Below are positions 58,301-64,000 of a stretch of DNA of 64,000 nt, piece by piece. The stretch spans positions 23,877,799-23,941,798 of the forward strand of contig NC_089314.1 in the NCBI RefSeq assembly GCF_036669915.1, in the 5' to 3' direction. The notes under the pieces were generated by a model. It was not told where the DNA came from. It searched no databases and saw nothing but the letters and a program-made list of their open reading frames with translations. Source of the DNA: Pocillopora verrucosa. Its lineage: Eukaryota; Cnidaria; Anthozoa; Scleractinia; Pocilloporidae. The translations under genes and the position numbers were made by a program. Position 1 is the stretch's first letter, and every line of letters starts with the position of its first letter.

Positions 58301-61300
58301 GCAGTTAACCTAAAATAAACCATTTTCATGAAACGGGTTCCGTTTCTCTCGGATTGCTAGATAAAAGACAACCCTTTATTCCAGGTTTGTGGCAAACGAC
58401 CTGATAAGCGGTAAAATCCTCAACGATATTATGCAGCAAGAAAAAGCTCCAGATGTTTGGGATTGAAGTGATCGCATTAATATACTTACAGAATTTACAG
58501 GTGTTACGGCACTGTTTAACTGCCGGCGTGTTCTTGTGCTTCGAGCAGTATTCGTCTAAAGTTTCTCCTGGCCGCTTTGCTAATTCGTTGGGAATCCAAC
58601 TGCAATCTCTTTCGTCTTTACACTCTGGCGATGAAGAACCAATTCAGAAGTGTCAACTTACTACTGACATTATCTACACTAGCCGCTCACAAAGGTGAAA
58701 TTAAGCCTAGGTGATGCAATTCTTTAGTTCAGTTTCCTAGTTCTTAAGCCTGTTAACTATGAATGAATTGTCTCCTTATTTTTGTCCGAGATTAATTTTC
58801 AATTGAATGTCGAAAGTGATCCTAGATTGCATTGGTTTGGCTTTAGATGGTAACGAGACAGATAATTGCTCTCCCGGCCAAGAAAAACTTATCGTGCTGG
58901 CTGCAATTTTATATTCTGAAGGAAAGGCGGGAATACGACGGCAGGGTGACAGAAAAGAGATGCTTTCCCACCCGAAAAATATCTAAATGCGGGCTAGAAA
59001 AAAACAAAAAAATCTTAATCAAGAAATCTCCTTTCAAATCATATTGTGCTTGTTTGTTTGTACTTTTAGAACTGTAGAGAACCTTTGTAATATCTCTATT
59101 GAGGGGACACATATCAAAGTCCCCAAATTGCCTCGATTGAAGGAGAATACCTTCAGTATGTAATTTTTTGATCGGTAGTAGGATCAACAGAATCAAACAT
59201 AGTTCGTATTTTTCAATTTATCGCCAAGTCTTTTACGATTTCTCTAGCTGCTAATTAAAATTCTGCCGGTGGGTTGGAAATAGGACGAATAGGAGGGAAA
59301 AATCTACGCCCGCCCAAAATTATTGACACCTTTTCTGCAATGAAAATCAACAAATTCAATACTCCTTTGATTCTTACCAGCGGGGGATGGCTCTTCGCCT
59401 GTAGAGAGCAAAAAGAAGCATTGATAAGTATTTTCACTCCCACGTTCCAATAGAAAATTTTCATACCTGCTAATTCCAAATCTCTATGAAAGTAATTGCT
59501 AAGAATCTCGTGACACATCTTAACATGTTGGTTTTCCGTAACTCGATTGCTTATTTTACGTGTGTTACACGGGTGCAAGATGATCTATACGCTCCAATGA
59601 AGAGCCTATATCTGATTATAAATGAAGAGAGCGTCAATAAAGGAAAGCTGAGTTAACCGACACAGAGAGTGGCAGAGTAAATTAGCTAAAATAAACCAAT
59701 TGAATGAAGCAGGTTCCATTTCTCTCACATTGCTAAAGAAAATTGAGAAGAACCTTCTTATACCAGGCTGGTGGTAAACACGGCTGAAGCTTATCAAAAT
59801 TGCTGTGGCATTAAGCAACGCCGAGAATTGACTCCTCCAAAAGAAAGGAAGATCGGTAAACCAGAAGTCAAATTAAACGAAACATAGTCCAAGGTTAAGA
59901 GCTTTCTATTTAACTCCGAGTCTTTTGTGATGTCGTTAGCTGCTATTTAAAATTCTGCAAGTGGGGCGGAAATAGGACGGCTAGGAGGGAAAAATCCTTG
60001 CCCGCCCTGAATCACACCCTTGTGCAGTGGAAAGCGATAAATTCAATGCTCCTTTCACTCTTACCAGCGGGTGATGGTTCCTTGCCTGTGGAGAAGAAAA
60101 ATAAGTATTGATAAGTATTTTCACCCTCGTCCAAAAGGAGGAGGATCCAAAGGAGAATATTTACACCTGTTAATTTCACATTTCTATGGGGGTAATTGCT
60201 CAGAATTTCGTGACACATCTTAACATGTCGGTATTGCGTGACTCAATTGCTGATTTTAAGCCTGTTACACGAGTACAAGATGATCTCTGAGCTTCAAAGA
60301 AGAGCCTATATCTGATTATACAACAAGAGAATGTCAATAATGGAAAACTGGTCAATCGGCACAGGGAATAGCAGAGTAAGTTGCCTAAAATAAACCGATT
60401 TCATCGAGTGGGTTCCGTTTCTCTCGATTGCTAAATAGAAGAACAACTTTTATCCTAGGTTTGTGGCAAACACGGCTGAAGCTTGTCACAATTACTGTAT
60501 CTTTGAGGATTTTACTGCTTATCAGGCCGCTTGGGTATAAAAATGTCTATCAGCCTCACTAACTATGTTTTTTCCACGGAAATGGCGATCAAAATGAAAA
60601 ATTCAGCGTAACGATTATAATAAATCTTGTATTCATTGCCTCAGAGAGAACAAAATCAAAATTTTCGGGACATATGAAGAAAATCATGCAAGAATCGACG
60701 GCATGAAATTGTTCATACCCCTGTTTGAAACACACGCCCGCTACCTAAAGCAAATACAAAGGCACCTTTTTGAAAAGAAAGGGTTATCAAATGTATTGTG
60801 CTTGTTTGCTTGTGATTTAAAGTTTCTGTGTGGAGTCCAATAATGGATTTTGATACTCAGCCATTAATTCAGAACAGTTTCTTGGGTCTACAGATTAAGA
60901 GTCATTGAAAATTACTTTTTCTTGTGGAACTAGTCTTGAACAAACACTCAGTTTGTAAGGACAAGCTAAAGAGCAGGACGGAAGTGAAGAGCAAAAACAT
61001 CCCTACTTCGATTTCCCAGTGTACTCTGTCCCCCCATTCCCTGCCTTCTATTTTATTCGTCTCAATCGACCAAAGCATGCAGCAGCTAGATTGGTATGTT
61101 AAATAATGAAGAAACATTTCTTCCATAACACTCTATCCTTTCCAGTCTATCAAAATGCTGGATAATATTTATCTACAGTCTACACTGGTTTTTGAAAGGC
61201 CTTTCGTCGAACTTATATCTAAGGGAATTTTGTTTTATAAAATAGCCAGTAAATTTGTCTAATCAAATTCAATTGCGCGAGCGTGCTTTATATTCCTATT

Positions 61301-63971
61301 ATGCACGCTCATGACCCGTCGATGAACGCACGCTGACGTATGAACCAATTGTTAATTATCAACTGTGTTAAAAATGTGAATTAGACACCGTAAAGAGTTA
61401 AAAAAGCTGACGTTTTGAGTGTTAGGTCTTTATCAGAGTGAAACATATTTATATCCAAGCGACCTGATAAGCGGTAAAATCCTCAACGATATTGTGCAGC
61501 AAGAAAAAGCCCCAGGTATTTGTGATTGAAGTGATCGCATTAGTATACTTACAGAATTTACAAGTGTCACGGCACTGTTTAATTGCCGGCGTGTTCTTGT
61601 GCATCGAGCAGTATTCGTCTAAAGTTTCTCCTGGCCGCTTTGCTAATTCTTTGGGGATCCAACTGCAATCTCTTTCGTCTTTACACTCTGGCGATGCAGA
61701 ACCAATTTAGCAGTGTCAACTTATTACTGACATTATCTACACTATCCGCCCACAAAGGTGAAATTAAGCCTAGGTGATGCAATTCTTTAGTTCAGTTTCC
61801 TAGTTCTTAAGCCTGTTAACTGTGTATGAATTGTCTCCTTATTTTTGTCTCAGAGCAATTTTCAATTGAATGTCAAAAGTGATCCTAGATTGCATTGGTT
61901 TGGCTTTAGATGGTAACGAGACAGATAATTACTCTCCCCGGCTAAGAAAAACTTATCGTGCTGGCTGCAATTTTGTATTCTGAAGGAAAGGCGGGAATAT
62001 GACGGCAGGGTGACAGAGAAAAATGCTTTGCCACCCACAAAATATCTAAAATGGAGGCTAGATTAATAAAATGGGGGAAAGGGGTAGGTTTTTAGAGAAA
62101 CTGTGGTGCTGCGTTCGTGGTGGGTTGATACAAAATAATTTAGTTTTATCAACTGAATTGATAAAGTAAATTGACCTCCGTAAAGAGTTTTTAAGGCTGA
62201 AAGAACTAGAAACTCTATGGAACTCTATGGAACTCTTTATGTTGGCAGATTCACATAATTATAACCAACTCAGTTGATAAAACCACATTATCAGGATTAA
62301 AATAACGCTGCTACTTTATTCTTACCAACGGGGGCTGGTGCTTTACCTGTGGAGAGCGAAAAAACGAATGTAATTAGCATTTAAAATGTACACATTAATC
62401 CGAGCCTTCCTTAAAAAAACCACCTCTGGCGAAATTTTTGCACTCTTGGCGAAATTTTTGCACTCTTGGCGAAATTTTTGCACCGGGGTTAGTCCTTCCT
62501 TATATTTCATTACTCGCCAAGCTCCTGTCGCTTTATAATGACGAGAAAGGTTTTTTGAAAGACCTACCAAGGGCATAGAATTATGTCCAAGGAGCCTTAT
62601 TGTTTCAAATGAGTGTCGAAAATAATCCGCGATAATATTGGTTTTGCTTCACTACGCTCTGTGATTGGTCCAGAAAACTTTTGCCACCTTCTTAACCAAT
62701 GAGATGCAACAATAGAGCAATTCTAATGGAATGTCAAAAGTAAACCTTAACTTTGCTCTATGATTGGTCCATAAAACTCGCACCACTATCTGAACCGTTT
62801 TCTCGTGCTTCAAGCAGTTTACTTGTTTTTTTACTTATAATTCTCAATGACTGTTAAGGTTATCTTCCTTCCTCCCGATTGGCCGTTGTGATTAATTTGG
62901 TTTTGGTTTACAACACTTCATCTAAAAGCGCTCGAACACCAACCTCGACTTTGTCACCAGCGTTTTCCTGCGCTTTTGGTGGTTTGTTGGTTGCTGATTT
63001 GAGTATTGATGGGCCTCTTGTAATTTTCGTTGCTGTAATTTGCCTAATTACTTTGGTTATGATTAAACGAAATTTAATCGAAATGTGCCCCAGAAGATAT
63101 CATAACAATACTTACAGAATTTACAAGTCTTGCGGCATTGTTTAACTGCCGGCGTGTTCTTGTGCCTCGAGCAGTATTCGTCTAAATTTTCTCCTGGCCG
63201 CTTTGCTAATTCATTGGGGATCCAACTGCAATCTCTTTCGTCTTTACACTCTGCCGATATACAGTCAAAATATAGTCAACTTATGACATCGCCTATAGTC
63301 TTCTGCAAAAATTAGTAGTTTAACTTAAAGAAATGATTTTTTTTAATGATTGTAGACCGATTTATTGCAGTAAAAAGAAAATCCTCATAGAAGTGGCATA
63401 TATGCCCCACCAAATTTCCAAACCCCTGCCCACTCCCTCACCAAAATTGCGCGTCTGGCAGGGGGGAATATTTTTTTAAGTTCTATAGTAATGTCGAAAC
63501 GAAAACTGTCAAGAACAATATATCAATGGGCATACAGTTGATAAAAGCGACGATCATAACTTTGTGGCATCATCTTCGCGATTTGATAGAGTGAGAGAGT
63601 CAAATTATCTTGTTTCCAGCAGAGTCCAGCAGACTGCAACGTCGAATTTTGTCTTAGAATGACCCAATTTCTCATTCCGTTCCACCTTTTTACACTCTGC
63701 GGTCCCTTTCTTCGTTAAATATGAATCAGAAAATTACCTTAATTATGCGACAGTTATATACCGTATCGTTGCCAATTATAAATAATTAATGAGGGTTAGG
63801 GAAACACCTCTAGTGCTGATAACGGTAGGATATGAGTTTTGAGTTTCAATAAAATATAGCACCGATGAAACAATAATCGGTCAGTAAATAGATACATTCG
63901 ATGCCGAGGAACAAATGAAAACAGTGACTTGCCTGCACTATCAGCGAAGGAGTTGAAGTCCTCCGGGAAAT
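55375..63971 (-). CDS. Mosaic secreted-type protein: ShKT repeats, linkers, Pro-rich region and C-terminal CAP domain (5' end outside window)
   Basis: Twelve exons are seen, all with phase-1 junctions: 63971-63933; ShKT 63250-63116; linker 62345-62325; ShKT 61687-61553; linkers 60085-60065 and 59398-59378; ShKT 58624-58490; linker 58038-58018; ShKT 57621-57490; Pro-rich 56867-56781 and 56633-56547; CAP 55841-55375. The sum closes exactly in frame (432 codons plus stop). Each ShKT domain has six cysteines, with the last one completed across the splice junction (for example QCRRTCNLC). The 21-nt linkers encode KAPSPA-like peptides. The CAP domain keeps EVHNCYRGFHN, GENLYY, SHFTRIVWKATREVG and YSPAGN, ending ENVHPRK. 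CAP and ShKT domains both occur in cnidarian venoms and in non-venom secreted proteins, so the role is open. The 63933 donor is GC. The CAP acceptor must be the second of two close AGs to keep frame. Confidence 0.88.
56150..56240 (-). repeat. tRNA-derived SINE fragment (CAP gene intron)
   Basis: The minus strand has an A-box-like TGGCTCAGTGTTGAGC and a B box GAGGTTCGATTCCTC. The flanking stems do not pair as a tRNA. Confidence 0.5.
56415..56878. repeat. 234-bp tandem duplication containing the Pro-rich exon
   Basis: Units at about 56415-56645 and 56649-56878 are nearly identical; aaagtctgagtccccatgag begins each at a 234-bp offset. Each contains one complete 87-nt, phase-symmetric exon with both splice sites. 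The duplication therefore adds 29 residues to the protein without breaking the frame. Confidence 0.92.
57290..57450 (-). repeat. tRNA-derived SINE (CAP gene intron)
   Basis: The minus strand shows a B box GGTTCGATTCCC preceded by a degenerate A-box region. It is followed by a tail (gggtttttctccgggtctta) of a type common in invertebrate SINEs. Confidence 0.5.
58441..58960. repeat. Segmental duplication unit with a ShKT exon (partner at about 61455-62045)
   Basis: Exon and flanking intron match the 61.5-62.0 kb region closely, including gcggtaaaatcctcaacgat just before it and cttatcgtgctggctgcaat near its far end. A third, shorter match covers the ShKT exon at 63116-63250. The array grew by copying exon plus intron. 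Confidence 0.85.
62095..62290. repeat. MITE-like repeat (family of 33365-33550), diverged
   Basis: It contains ctgtggtgctgcgt, caactgaattgataaagtaa and caactcagttgataaaacca around an altered middle part. Confidence 0.55.
62424..62482. repeat. Short tandem repeat, about 20-bp unit
   Basis: ggcgaaatttttgcactctt occurs three times in a row, the last copy incomplete. Confidence 0.85.
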
Positions 63972-64000
63972 CTGAGATACAGATAAAAAAACAAAAAAAT

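Noticed and set aside
1-64000. Bacterial features, CRISPR arrays or operons
   Set aside because: Intron-split genes, TATA boxes and SINEs show eukaryotic nuclear DNA. The only regular arrays are microsatellites and the exon repeats described.

Overview
This is eukaryotic nuclear DNA, AT-rich, with short exons and GT-AG introns. The gene families point to an anthozoan cnidarian, most likely a stony coral. They include a catalase-related allene oxide synthase N-terminus, small secreted ShKT peptides, a CAP protein carrying several ShKT domains, a fibrinogen-domain lectin-like gene, LDL-receptor class A exons and Penelope-type retroelement remains. The species call is an inference. All gene models were assembled by eye from splice signals, phase and domain recognition, with no transcript data.

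Left part (1-23 kb, mostly minus strand). The 5' end of an allene oxide synthase (AOS or AOS-lipoxygenase) gene runs off the left edge (1-901). A long gene-poor stretch follows, with a Penelope-like relic (5.9-6.3 kb) and small repeats. Next come a granulin-like cysteine-rich ORF (8.2-8.9 kb), an SGNH-hydrolase-like gene (9.6-13.1 kb) and two unassigned coding-like segments (14.0-14.6 kb). A fully phased seven-exon gene (15.2-17.8 kb) encodes a secreted protein with three LDLa repeats and an alanine-rich helical tail. A two-exon gene (20.6-22.7 kb) encodes a 92-residue secreted alanine-rich peptide.

Middle (23-45 kb). After a gene-poor stretch, two paralogous three-exon ShKT genes converge: 28.4-30.4 kb (+) and 34.7-36.6 kb (-). 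Each has a signal-peptide exon, a 54-nt acidic exon and a six-cysteine exon. The minus-strand copy has a one-base frameshift in exon 1. Between them lies an unrecognised three-exon gene (+) for 114 residues. At 40.3-45.1 kb there is a tandem duplication of a fibrinogen-domain gene. The left copy is clearly broken; the right copy is complete except for one in-frame TAG.

Right part (45-64 kb). A six-exon aldo-keto reductase gene (+) has its promoter and exon 1 tandemly duplicated as an apparently identical unit of about 1,004 bp. From 64 to 55.4 kb (-) runs a mosaic gene that starts outside the window. It has four ShKT exons, four 21-nt linker exons and two duplicated proline-rich exons, all of symmetric phase 1, and ends in a CAP domain. 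The summed exon length closes in frame, which supports the model strongly.

Most recognisable products are secreted (ShKT, CAP, LDLa, fibrinogen-domain, granulin-like), fitting defence, venom or matrix roles, but nothing in the sequence decides among these. Repeats are mostly short non-autonomous elements, tRNA-derived SINEs and microsatellites. Two repeat types carry hammerhead-ribozyme-like cores.
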